DNA of 53,524 bases, from contig NZ_LGAK01000037.1 in NCBI RefSeq assembly GCF_001292705.1, forward strand, positions 1 to 53,524, in the 5' to 3' direction. This document shows, one piece after another, positions 18,251-27,452 of this stretch. Made by a program: the position numbers and the translations under genes. Origin of the DNA: Marinagarivorans algicola (GTDB lineage Bacteria; Pseudomonadota; Gammaproteobacteria; Pseudomonadales; Cellvibrionaceae). Numbering within the stretch: position 1 is the first letter of the stretch; every line of letters starts with the position of its first letter. The notes under the pieces were generated by a model. It saw only the letters and a list, made by a program, of their open reading frames with translations, was not told where the DNA came from and ran no database searches.

Positions 18251-18553
18251 ACAATGAATGGCCGCATCAGCGTGAGGATCAACGCGACAATAATATTTCA
18301 ATCGCGCCGGTGTTACTAATATGCTCAAAAGTGTTACTAAAGGTTATCATTATTGTTACACTTTTATCACAAGCCATAAACACATTGAATAAAGGTCAGC
18401 CCTCCTTTTAAAATGCTAAACGATTAGTTGTTGCCAAATCGGCTACACGATTTTCAGCTCAGTGTAATTGCGCTTGCTTTAGCTCTTGTTGAGCTAGCAG
18501 GCTAACTCTGTTGCACCAAATTCAAATCATGCATGCGCCCGATTGGGGGGAAT
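18251..18553. promoter_or_regulatory. Leader of the TonB operon with an 11-bp inverted repeat
   Basis: This 303-base gap precedes the DUF3450-TonB operon. AAAAGTGTTAC at 18327-18337 and GTTACACTTTT at 18355-18365 form an inverted repeat with one mismatch, spaced by 17 bases that include GGTTATCATTATT, a Fur-like half site. A further GTGTTACTA occurs at about 18310. These look like operator candidates; no promoter could be fixed confidently. Confidence 0.45.
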
Positions 18554-19339
18554 ATGAAAAAGCAGCGAATGAAAGCTGTGGCTCTGTCCACAGTAATTTC
18601 AGCCGGAGCGCTTCTGGCTGGCGCCGCCCAGGCCGATCAAAACCTGAATGGTATTTTGTCTGTTGGACAAACTAAAGTAGATGCTGCTCGCGCATCTCAA
18701 GTGCGTATCAACAAACTACAAGATCAAACCGCAGACCTTATTTCACAATTTAAAACAGTGAATAAGCAAATTGATGGTTTACGTGTTTATAACAAGCAAA
18801 TGGAAAAACAATTGAGTGCGCAGCGTGCTGCTTTGGCTGAATTGGATGATGCCATTTCTAACGTAACTGTTATTCAGCGCGAAGTGCCGCCACTCATTAT
18901 CCGTATGCTCGATGCTATGGAGCAATTTGTTGAGTTAGATGCACCCTATAAAAAAGAATTGCGTTTAGAGCGTATCGCCAATCAGCGTGCTAACCTTGAT
19001 AGCGCAAAAATCACCGTGGCTGAGAAGTTCCGTCAAGCGATTGAGCTGTACAATATCGAAGCTGAATATGCGCGCAAAGTAGATACCTATACCGACAGCA
19101 TCAATGTTGATGGTCAAGACATTGATGTTAGCATCTTAGCTATCGGTCGCGTGTCTCTAATGTTCCAAACAGCTGATATGTCCATGACTGGTGCTTGGGA
19201 TCGCAGCTTAAACAAGTGGGTTGTATTACCTGCTGATGAGTATGCTGCAACTGTTTATAACGGTGTTCGTATGGCGCAGAAAAAAGCGTCTAACGGTATC
19301 CTTGCCCTGCCTGTTTCTGCACCGGAGGCCGCACAATGA
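18554..19339 (+). CDS. DUF3450 periplasmic protein of TonB2-type operon
   Basis: A secreted coiled-coil protein that accompanies TonB2/TtpC-type energy transducers; its precise role is unproven. A signal peptide runs MKKQRMKAVALSTVISAGAL to about AQA-D. Residues 35-110 form a long coiled coil (ASQVRINKLQDQTADLISQF and onward), and the C-terminal half contains LMFQTADMSMTGAWD, characteristic of the family. ATG at 18554 follows a GGGGGG tract; an in-frame ATG at 18533 is less likely. Its stop overlaps the next gene's start by four bases. Confidence 0.92.
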   Translation: MKKQRMKAVALSTVISAGALLAGAAQADQNLNGILSVGQTKVDAARASQVRINKLQDQTADLISQFKTVNKQIDGLRVYNKQMEKQLSAQRAALAELDDAISNVTVIQREVPPLIIRMLDAMEQFVELDAPYKKELRLERIANQRANLDSAKITVAEKFRQAIELYNIEAEYARKVDTYTDSINVDGQDIDVSILAIGRVSLMFQTADMSMTGAWDRSLNKWVVLPADEYAATVYNGVRMAQKKASNGILALPVSAPEAAQ

Positions 19340-20706
19340 AATCACTTTACAAACACATAATGGCTGTAGTGGCCGGTGGTGCTTTGTGTGCAATGACTGC
19401 CAGCACTTTTGCGCAAGACGACAAAGCCACTTCGCTTGACCAGCTTTTGCAAATGATGAAAAACAGCAAAGTCGCTGAAAGCCGTGAACACAAAAAGCGT
19501 GAGTCTGACTTTTTATCACAAAAGAACAACCGCGCAAACTTGCTTGCACAAGCCAATGCAACACGCGCCGCCGAAGAAAAACGCTCCAGTGAGCTAGAGG
19601 CTAAGTATGCCGAGCAAGATTTGGAGATTAAGGCCAAGCGTGAGCAATTAGATAATAGCTTAGGTGCCCTTAAAGAGCTCTTCGGCCACTTAAGTTCAGC
19701 GGCTGATGATTATCGTTCAGGCTTAGGCAACTCTTTAGTCAGTGTTCAATATCCTGGTCGTGACAAGTTCGCGCTTGATTTGATCGAGAAAATGAACAGC
19801 GAGACTAAGCTCCCTACAGTTGCTGAAATTGAGAAGCTATTTTACGAAATTCAATTCGAAACCGTACAGGCAAGCAAGGTGGTTAAGTTTACTACCAGCG
19901 TTGCTGATGCAGCGGGTGTAGTTAGCCAGCGTGAAGTTGTGCGTATTGGTAATTATGGCGTGTTGTCTAACGGCGAGTACTTATTCTTCGAAAAAGGCTC
20001 AATCACCGTACCACCACGCCAGCCTAGCGAATTAGCTGACCCTACAGCTGTACAAAATGCAACCAGTGGTTTAGTAGCAGCTTCTGTTGATCCTACATTG
20101 CCTCTAGGTGGTCAAATCATGCAAATCATGATCGACCGTCCAGACTTGAAAGAGCGCATTGAGCAAGGCGGTTTGGTTGGTAAAATTATCCTATTTGGCT
20201 TAGGTGGTATTGGCTTCTTATTAAGTATTTGGAAGTTGATCTCATTAACGATCACGGGTGCAAAAGTTCGCAGTCAGCTTAAAGCTAGCAGTGCCAAAAC
20301 AAACAACCCATTAGGTCGCGTACTTAAAATCGCAGAAGATAACCCTAACTGTGATACCGAGTCGCTTGAGCTTAAGCTTGAAGAAGCGGTGCTCAAAGAG
20401 CGTCCAAGTATTGAAAGTGGCTTGAACATGGTGAAGATTGTATCCATGGTTGCACCTTTGATGGGTCTTTTAGGTACTGTTGTGGGTATGATTCAAACCT
20501 TCCAAGCAATTACCGACTTTGGTGCTGGTGATCCTAAGCTTATGGCTGGTGGTATCTCGGGTGCATTGGTAACGACTGTACTTGGTTTGGTTGTGGCTAT
20601 TCCAACGGTATTCTTCCATACCATCTTGAGTGGTAAAGCGAAGAGTATTATTCATACCCTCGAAGAGCAAAGTGCCGGTTTAATTGCCGAAAAATCTGAG
20701 CGCTAA
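19336..20706 (+). CDS. TtpC-like MotA/TolQ/ExbB proton-channel protein with periplasmic N-terminal domain
   Basis: A 456-aa ExbB-superfamily protein. A signal peptide (MKSLYKHIMAVVAGGALCAM, then TASTFA) is followed by a coiled coil at about residues 45-110 and a globular periplasmic domain to about 260. The membrane segment IILFGLGGIGFLLSIWKL is near residue 285, and the paired ExbB-type helices are near 365-440 (MVAPLMGLLGTVVGMIQTFQ and LVTTVLGLVVAIPTVFFHTI). This is the architecture of TtpC, the extra component of Vibrio TonB2 systems that couples proton flow to TonB. It is followed by a conventional short ExbB. Confidence 0.92.
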   Translation: MKSLYKHIMAVVAGGALCAMTASTFAQDDKATSLDQLLQMMKNSKVAESREHKKRESDFLSQKNNRANLLAQANATRAAEEKRSSELEAKYAEQDLEIKAKREQLDNSLGALKELFGHLSSAADDYRSGLGNSLVSVQYPGRDKFALDLIEKMNSETKLPTVAEIEKLFYEIQFETVQASKVVKFTTSVADAAGVVSQREVVRIGNYGVLSNGEYLFFEKGSITVPPRQPSELADPTAVQNATSGLVAASVDPTLPLGGQIMQIMIDRPDLKERIEQGGLVGKIILFGLGGIGFLLSIWKLISLTITGAKVRSQLKASSAKTNNPLGRVLKIAEDNPNCDTESLELKLEEAVLKERPSIESGLNMVKIVSMVAPLMGLLGTVVGMIQTFQAITDFGAGDPKLMAGGISGALVTTVLGLVVAIPTVFFHTILSGKAKSIIHTLEEQSAGLIAEKSER

Positions 20707-20721
20707 TTTGAGGACTCCACA

Positions 20722-21249
20722 ATGAATGATGTACTAGCAGCATTATCTACCGTCGAGACGTTTGTTGATTCAGGCGGTCCTATCTTGATGGTAATTGCAG
20801 CAGTTACTTGTGTCATGTGGACGTTGATCTTTGAACGTTTATGGTTTTACAAAGCAACACTGCGTAAAACTGTAAACGGTACCATTGCGCACTGGGATGC
20901 GCGGGCCGAGCGTAAATCTTGGAACGCGCACCAGATCCGTACTGCGATGATTTCGCGTGTAACTGAGCAAATTCGACTTAATCTAGATGTCATTGGCACT
21001 TTAGTGGCATTATGTCCTTTGTTTGGTTTATTAGGTACGGTTGTAGGTATGATCGAAGTATTTAACGTTCTTGCAACCTCTGGCGGCGCGGATGCAAAAT
21101 CCATGGCTGGCGGGGTAAAACAAGCAACTATTCCTACTATGGCTGGCATGGTAGCGGCGATTTCTGGTGTATTTGGTAGCACAATTGTGAACCAAATTGC
21201 CAACCGCGAAAGCCAGCTGCTTGAAGATCACATGACAATGGATCACTAA
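20722..21249 (+). CDS. ExbB-like biopolymer transport protein
   Basis: Inner-membrane proton-channel subunit, 175 aa. An N-terminal helix (GPILMVIAAVTCVMWTLIFE) precedes a cytoplasmic loop and two helices with LVALCPLFGLLGTVVGMIEV and the MAGGVKQATIPTMAGMVAAI segment typical of ExbB/TolQ. It starts 15 bases after the TtpC-like gene with a GAGGA ribosome site, so both channel paralogues are made together. Confidence 0.95.
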   Translation: MNDVLAALSTVETFVDSGGPILMVIAAVTCVMWTLIFERLWFYKATLRKTVNGTIAHWDARAERKSWNAHQIRTAMISRVTEQIRLNLDVIGTLVALCPLFGLLGTVVGMIEVFNVLATSGGADAKSMAGGVKQATIPTMAGMVAAISGVFGSTIVNQIANRESQLLEDHMTMDH

Positions 21250-21351
21250 GGCAGCCGTTGTTGTTTTAGTTATTTGAGCCATTGAGCAGAGCTTGCAAAC
21301 AGAGTGTAATGTATTTAGTCTGTTTGCAAGCCGATATAAAAGAGAGTAGCC

Positions 21352-21753
21352 ATGAGCAGACAAAATTCCGCTACCGATGATGACGCAGGCGCCATTGATT
21401 TAACGCCAATGCTTGACGTGGTTTTTATCATGTTGATCTTCTTCATCGTGACGGCGACCTTCATTAAAGAGCCTGGTGTTGAGGTTGAACGCCCTGACGC
21501 AACAACATCAGACTATAAAAACTCTAAGATCCTTATCGCTGTAGATAACGACGATAAAATATGGATCGACAAGAATGAAATTGACGAGTCTTTGGTCAAA
21601 GATCAGATTGAACTATTGATCGCTGAAAACCCCAAAAGCCCTGTTGTGATTCAAGCTGATAGTAAATCTACTATCAAGATGCTTAATATCGTGGCGCAAA
21701 AAGCGCGCGAAGTCGGCGTGGCTGACATTTCCATCGCAACCAATAAGCAATAA
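21352..21753 (+). CDS. ExbD-like biopolymer transport protein
   Basis: A 133-aa single-span protein. The N-terminal DLTPMLDVVFIMLIFFIVTA contains the membrane Asp (about residue 22) that carries protons in ExbD/TolR. The rest is the periplasmic domain ending ADISIATNKQ. It works with the two ExbB-type proteins and the TonB protein encoded next. Confidence 0.96.
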   Translation: MSRQNSATDDDAGAIDLTPMLDVVFIMLIFFIVTATFIKEPGVEVERPDATTSDYKNSKILIAVDNDDKIWIDKNEIDESLVKDQIELLIAENPKSPVVIQADSKSTIKMLNIVAQKAREVGVADISIATNKQ

Positions 21754-21764
21754 GGACAAAGCCC

Positions 21765-22370
21765 ATGAGTATGGTGAGATTCATATTTTCAGGTGCATTG
21801 GGCGCAGTGATTACCGCTGCGCTGGTCCTATTGATGCACATTTTAATTCAGACGAATATCAAGCCACCCGGCGAGGTTAAGAAGTACAAAATCCCTGATA
21901 TTGTAATGCCCGAGCGTGAAATCACGACAGAGTACGATACCAGTAAGCCGAATCGCCCCGAGGAAGTGGATGAACCACCACCTGAGATGCCCGATTTTGA
22001 TCAGATTTCACCTGATTTAACCAATGAAGGTATCAGCATTACAGGCCCTAAAATTGGTAAGCCAACTATTGCAGGTCCCGGTGGATTTGGCGGTGATGGT
22101 GAGATGATTCCAATTACCAAGATTCAACCTCAATATCCCTCGCGTGCAGCGAGCCGCGGTACTGAAGGCTACTGTACAGTGAAATTTACAGTGACTGAAA
22201 TTGGTACTACAGAAGATATCGTTGTTCATGATTGCCCTCAGTCTGTATTTGGTCGTGCGTCTATCAAGGCCGCCAGTAAGTTTAAATATAAGCCTAGAGT
22301 CGTCGATGATGTGGCTGTAAAAGTCCCTGGCGTACTGAATAAATTTATATTCCAGCTGGCGAAGGATTAA
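21765..22370 (+). CDS. TonB-family energy transducer
   Basis: A 201-aa protein with an N-terminal anchor helix (ALGAVITAALVLLMHILI), a periplasmic linker containing EEVDEPPPEMPDFDQISP, and a C-terminal TonB domain: ITKIQPQYPSRAASRGTEGY followed by CTVKFTVTEIGTTEDI. TonB transmits proton-motive energy to outer-membrane receptors. The short linker resembles TonB2 rather than classical TonB. Eleven bases separate it from exbD. Confidence 0.94.
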   Translation: MSMVRFIFSGALGAVITAALVLLMHILIQTNIKPPGEVKKYKIPDIVMPEREITTEYDTSKPNRPEEVDEPPPEMPDFDQISPDLTNEGISITGPKIGKPTIAGPGGFGGDGEMIPITKIQPQYPSRAASRGTEGYCTVKFTVTEIGTTEDIVVHDCPQSVFGRASIKAASKFKYKPRVVDDVAVKVPGVLNKFIFQLAKD

Positions 22371-22375
22371 TAAAG

Positions 22376-23788
22376 ATGATTCATATGTTCTTAAAAAAAA
22401 CCTTAGCTCGGCCTTTCATTTGCAGCTCATTGTCGTCTGCGTTATTGCTTGGCTCTTTAGTTACTGTGCCAGCAACAGGCTATGCCGCTTCTTTTCCTGG
22501 GTGCGGCGAGCCTGCAAAGCCACGTCGATTACCTGCGTTAAGCCAGAAGCTTTTTAAAAAATTAGCGCCGGTTGATGAAATGATCAGCCCTATCGAAGAT
22601 CCTAAAACAGGCGTCACTCCAGAACCTAATTACAAAGAAGGCTGGGCGCGGTTACAAAAAATTGTTAACCGTTGTGATGATTGCAATCCCTACGAGCAAT
22701 CACAGCTGTATAACCGGGCGGCGTTTACTAACTACTCGTTAGAAAATACGAAAGGCGCGATTAATTATTATGAAAAACTCATAGCGTTATCACCTAATAT
22801 TCCTATTGCTCAAGAGCAGCAAAGTCTTTATACCGTTGCCCAGCTAAAGGCATCGTTAGAAGATTACAAAGGTGCGATGGCAACCTTTAAAAAATGGGAA
22901 AAGACATGTCCACGTGTGATCCCAAAAGACTATAACTATATGCTCGCCCAAGTGTATTACCAAATGGACGATAAGGTATCGGCGTTAAAGTTTGCGTCTA
23001 AAGCTGTATCTGATGTTGAAGCAAAAGGCGAAACACCAAAAGAAGGCTGGTACCGCCTGCAAATGGCTTTGCATGTTGACAAAGAAGATTTTAAATCAGG
23101 CACCAAAGTGGCTGAGAAAATTGTCATTCACTACCCTAAAGCAAAAAATATTGCTCAATTGGCTGGCTTATACGGTATGACGGGTAATGAATCAAAGCAG
23201 CGTGGTTTGCTTGATGCATTAAATGTCATGGGTGCTATGACTAAAGAGTCTGAAGTACGTAACCTAGCATCGCTATATCAGTCGGCAGAGGCACCTTATT
23301 TGGCGGCCAAAGCACTGGAAAAACATCTTAAAGCAGGCACTTTAAAGAGAACTCAAAAGAACCTTGAGTATTTAGGTGCGGCCCTTCGTCAATCACAAGA
23401 AATCGACAAATCTATTCCTGTGATGGAAGAAGCAGCAGGTAAGTCTAAAGATGGGCGCTTATTTGCACAGCTATCAGCGATTTATTTAGATGCCGAAGAC
23501 TACTCAAAGTCAATAGAGGCGGCAAATAAAGCGGTCAAAAAAGGCGGTCTCAAAAATCCAGGCGAGCCTTATTTTTATCGCGGTAATGCCGAAATGCAGT
23601 TAAAGCGTTATGGCTCTGCTGTGACGAGTTTGAAAAAAGCAGTGAAAGATGAGCGCTATGGTAAGTATGCAAAAGATTTGCTGCGTTATGTTGAAGCCGA
23701 GAAAGCACGTACAGATGCGTTGAAAAAAGCAGAGGAAGAGGCAAACAAAAAAGCAGAAGCTTTAAATGTATTGCCAGGCTCTGCCTAG
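22376..23788 (+). CDS. TPR-repeat protein of TonB2-type operon
   Basis: A 470-aa exported protein. The signal peptide is followed by tetratricopeptide-like helices from about residue 90 to 440 (for example NRAAFTNYSLENTKGAINYY and YFYRGNAEMQLKRYGSAVTS). The C-terminus is a charged Lys/Glu/Ala helix. Conserved cysteine pairs occur near the N-terminus (FPGCGEP, NRCDDCNPYEQ). TPR proteins close this operon type in other gammaproteobacteria and probably act as a periplasmic scaffold. It starts five bases after the tonB stop. Confidence 0.9.
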   Translation: MIHMFLKKTLARPFICSSLSSALLLGSLVTVPATGYAASFPGCGEPAKPRRLPALSQKLFKKLAPVDEMISPIEDPKTGVTPEPNYKEGWARLQKIVNRCDDCNPYEQSQLYNRAAFTNYSLENTKGAINYYEKLIALSPNIPIAQEQQSLYTVAQLKASLEDYKGAMATFKKWEKTCPRVIPKDYNYMLAQVYYQMDDKVSALKFASKAVSDVEAKGETPKEGWYRLQMALHVDKEDFKSGTKVAEKIVIHYPKAKNIAQLAGLYGMTGNESKQRGLLDALNVMGAMTKESEVRNLASLYQSAEAPYLAAKALEKHLKAGTLKRTQKNLEYLGAALRQSQEIDKSIPVMEEAAGKSKDGRLFAQLSAIYLDAEDYSKSIEAANKAVKKGGLKNPGEPYFYRGNAEMQLKRYGSAVTSLKKAVKDERYGKYAKDLLRYVEAEKARTDALKKAEEEANKKAEALNVLPGSA

Positions 23789-23813
23789 CTCTTTACTGAA
23801 CAGCTAAGACGTG

Positions 23814-23841
23814 AAAACCCAGCCATTGGCTGGGTTTTTTT
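23814..23841. terminator. Terminator between the TonB operon and the response regulator
   Basis: An 11-bp stem (AAAACCCAGCC / GGCTGGGTTTT) has a three-base loop and a T-run on the plus strand. The A-run on the other arm allows use by the convergent minus-strand gene as well. Confidence 0.9.
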
Positions 23842-23851
23842 GTTGGCAAAG

Positions 23852-24592
<741 letters not shown>

Positions 24593-24664
24593 AGGGTTGG
24601 CCCGTATAAAAAAGTGATGACACACAATACCCGATTCCATGAGTAATGGAATAATGATAAGCCT

Positions 24665-26674
24665 ATGGATGATGACACTATGTTGAGGCGCTGTATATTT
24701 TTGTTGTGGGCGATGACTTGCTGTGCTCAGGCCTTTGCTCACGTACACAATGACTATCACAATGAGAGTCACGATAATATCGCTACCAATGACACTATTG
24801 CAAAGATGTCAGTAGTGCAGGCTCTACGAGAAGACCTTCCAGCAATTAATGTGACTATTGGCCTCCAAGGCTCGTCGCTGGCTGGCCCAGCTTTTTATTG
24901 GGCTGATGGGTCTGGTGTGTCCCCAGTGCAAGCGCTATTAGAGGGCCAGTTTAAATCGCTTAGACAGCGACAAGTTGTTTTTTTTGCCAAAAAACATTGG
25001 TATGTTCTGAAAGTGTTTAACCCTACATCGCAGCCTGTAACGATATCTTTGGCGACAGGCTTGCCGAGTACGCCTTTTTTGCGGGCTTACTGGGTGGAAG
25101 AAAATCTCGAAACGATTTTTTCTTTATCGGCAAAGCAACGATTTGATGAGCGGCCAGTTCATTACCCATTACTGTTTATTCCCCTCGAAATACCGCCAGC
25201 AACACAAAAGGTGCTATTACTCGAGCATCGGAGTATGGCGAATTACCCATTGTCGTTACGTCTTTTAGATGATGACAATCTGCAAAGTAAAATGTCGTCT
25301 TTTACTTTGGCGCGCGGTTTTGTCTTTGGTGCGCTGTTTATTTTCTTTGTTTTATTCTTTGCTCAGTGTTTGGCGTCACCTTCGCGGGCATTGGCTTTTT
25401 ATTGCTGCTATATCGGTTGTTTGATTTTGCTGGTCGGGCACATTTTTGGTTATAACTTTGCTTATCTATGGCCGGATCATGGTATTTTTAATCAACGTTT
25501 TATGCCTTTTATTACAGGGATTACATATGGTTTTTACTTCTTATTTAGTGCGTCACTGTTTAACTTAAAGGCTTTAAATCTGCGTTTGTACCGCCTGATG
25601 GTAGCACTGGCAGTTATCGCTTTTATTTTGGCGATCGTCAATGTGTTTGTCGAGGCTTTTTGGTTGCTAGCGGCTGCGGCTTTAGTGGGGCTACCAGTCC
25701 CAGTATTTATTGCTCTGTGGGCTAAAAAGCAGAGGCTTACGTCGGCTAATTTGTTTTTTGCCGGTACGGTATTGCACAGTACATTAAGCTATTTACTGGC
25801 ACTTGAATGTCTAGGTTTACATTTAGGTTATAGCTATTACTTGTTCAGTTTTTTAAGTGCTGGTCAGATAGTCGATTTGGCTTTGTTTTCGACGGCTTTA
25901 TTGCGCCAAGCAAGTGAGTTGCGCAAAACACTAAAAGAGCAACTAAAGCAGCGCCTAAGTGATGCGCAGGCTCTGGCGCAAGCAGAGCGCGCAAAGGCCG
26001 AAGTACTTATTGAGCAGCAACATAATGCACTAGATTTAGCCTGCGCAACACATGATTTGAATCAACCCCTTGCCGCCATTCGCTTTGCCTTAGCCTTGGT
26101 CGATGGAGGTAAAAATACTCCAGCCAAAAACCATATTGTCAATACATTGAATTACACACAAGAGTTACTGCAAAGCATGACAAACAGTGGCAAAGTCGGT
26201 TACGAGCAATCTTGGCAAAAAATCTATACGCACGCACTTTTTGCGAGCTTAGAGGCGCGGCACGCATCGGCATTTAAAGATAAACCGCTGATGTTGCGCT
26301 TTAAAAGCACAATCCAGCATTTTGATGCCATGCCAGTCATTGTGCAGCGAATCTTGGATAACCTATTGGTGAATGCTGGGCGTTATACCTCAAGCGGTGG
26401 AGTATTACTCAGTGTCAGGCGCAGTGAGGGCGGTGTATTGCTACAGGTGTGGGATACCGGCATTGGCATGTCACCAGAAAAAATCGAGCAATTTAAGCAG
26501 CCCTTTTCGCAAGCGAATACGTTGGCTGAGCAAGGCTTTGGCTTGGGGTTGTTTATTGTGAAGTCACTGGCCGAGCAGGCGGGCTATTTATTGACGATTC
26601 GCTCCAGAATAGGTTGCGGCAGCTGTGTTTCGCTATGGGTGGCGCAGCCATCTGGGGTGCCCCGCCCAAAATGA
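24665..26674 (+). CDS. Sensor histidine kinase with 7TMR-DISM-like sensor
   Basis: A 669-aa membrane kinase. A signal peptide (MLRRCIFLLWAMTCCAQAFA) is followed by a periplasmic beta-rich domain at about residues 45-200, like DISM extracellular domains. Seven membrane helices span about 215-415, then comes a coiled coil. The H-box is CATHDLNQPLAAIRF with His463, the N-box RILDNLLVNAGRYT at about 562-575, the G1 box DTGIGMS at 597-603 and the G2 box GFGLGL at 624-629. It is divergent from the response regulator across 72 bases, which supports a two-component pair. The signal sensed is unknown. Confidence 0.92.
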   Translation: MDDDTMLRRCIFLLWAMTCCAQAFAHVHNDYHNESHDNIATNDTIAKMSVVQALREDLPAINVTIGLQGSSLAGPAFYWADGSGVSPVQALLEGQFKSLRQRQVVFFAKKHWYVLKVFNPTSQPVTISLATGLPSTPFLRAYWVEENLETIFSLSAKQRFDERPVHYPLLFIPLEIPPATQKVLLLEHRSMANYPLSLRLLDDDNLQSKMSSFTLARGFVFGALFIFFVLFFAQCLASPSRALAFYCCYIGCLILLVGHIFGYNFAYLWPDHGIFNQRFMPFITGITYGFYFLFSASLFNLKALNLRLYRLMVALAVIAFILAIVNVFVEAFWLLAAAALVGLPVPVFIALWAKKQRLTSANLFFAGTVLHSTLSYLLALECLGLHLGYSYYLFSFLSAGQIVDLALFSTALLRQASELRKTLKEQLKQRLSDAQALAQAERAKAEVLIEQQHNALDLACATHDLNQPLAAIRFALALVDGGKNTPAKNHIVNTLNYTQELLQSMTNSGKVGYEQSWQKIYTHALFASLEARHASAFKDKPLMLRFKSTIQHFDAMPVIVQRILDNLLVNAGRYTSSGGVLLSVRRSEGGVLLQVWDTGIGMSPEKIEQFKQPFSQANTLAEQGFGLGLFIVKSLAEQAGYLLTIRSRIGCGSCVSLWVAQPSGVPRPK

Positions 26675-26904
26675 TAAACGATTAAAAGACTATTAAAAAA
26701 AACCTTTTAGAGTGTTTTAATGCGGTATTAGGCAAAAAAAACATATTACAGAAGGGAATATTAATGAGTGCTTCACAGAGCGATTGAGGCATGGGTCACA
26801 TGCTGACTTATCTCTTGCATTGTGCTTGTAGACTTTGATCAACCGCAAATTTTTAGCCTAATTAATTCAGTACTATGGTGGCGATCTTTAAATGGAGCTC
26901 GGTC

Positions 26905-27081
26905 ATGAAAAAGCGACCTTTAGTATTAAATACCGGTGTGAACATCGCATTAAACAGAACCTTATTAGTTAACTGTGGGAAGTTATTATTTTTAGCGGGC
27001 TGGGGCTTGGCTTTGGGTGCTTGTATGAATGATGCCAACGCACAAGGGTTTGCACTGCATATTGGCTTTTTGGCCCAATAA
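26905..27081 (+). CDS. Tiny predicted lipoprotein, 58 aa, unrecognised
   Basis: A small open frame with a good ribosome site: GGAG at 26894-26897, seven bases before ATG 26905. The N-terminus is basic (MKKRP), the core hydrophobic (KLLFLAGWGLALGAC), and LGAC fits a lipobox, leaving a mature peptide of only about 19 residues (CMNDANAQGFALHIGFLAQ). A signal-peptidase I cut after NANA-like residues is also possible. An upstream in-frame ATG at 26875 lacks a ribosome site. Lysis-type and entericidin-type lipopeptides are similarly small, but I see no sequence match. It lies just before the hairpin cluster and the haem lipoprotein gene. Confidence 0.5.
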   Translation: MKKRPLVLNTGVNIALNRTLLVNCGKLLFLAGWGLALGACMNDANAQGFALHIGFLAQ

Positions 27082-27452
27082 GGTAGCGGTTCCAGCAGTA
27101 CCGATGGAGATGTACTGCGCGACCCATGAATCTATTTGTGCACAAGTTCACAAATAGGGTGTTGCAAGCAACAAATAGGATTCATTGATGCATCATTATT
27201 TTACTTGTGACGCTTAAAGCATCATTATGCTCGCCAAGTATACTTATTAAGCTGCGGTTTACCAATAATGAATGCGTTGTTTTGGTGTGCTATGACTACC
27301 ATTCAAAATGGATTACCTACAACCTTTACATAACTCTCTCAATTCAGCCAGTTAAAGGTACTGCGTACGAGCGTAGTGTTGACGCATATGCTTGATGAGT
27401 CGCTTAACTGATGTTTGCAGTAACCTAATATTTTATGACTAAGGAGTTGCGC
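27082..27452 (+). other. Structured intergenic region: overlapping alternative hairpins at 27126-27185
   Basis: CTATTTGTG (27132-27140) pairs perfectly with CACAAATAG (27149-27157) around an eight-base loop. The overlapping longer arm ATGAATC+TATTTGT (27126-27139) pairs with ACAAATA, a bulged G, and GATTCAT (27171-27185). A short TGTTGC/GCAACA stem lies between. The first two structures exclude each other, as in attenuators. No T-run follows. The rest of the region (27190-27434) holds no feature I recognise. Confidence 0.5.

Noticed and set aside
24593..24772. Upstream 60-codon extension of the response regulator
   Set aside because: The extension would overlap the start of the divergent kinase gene and has no receiver-domain similarity; the ATG at 24592 is a better start.
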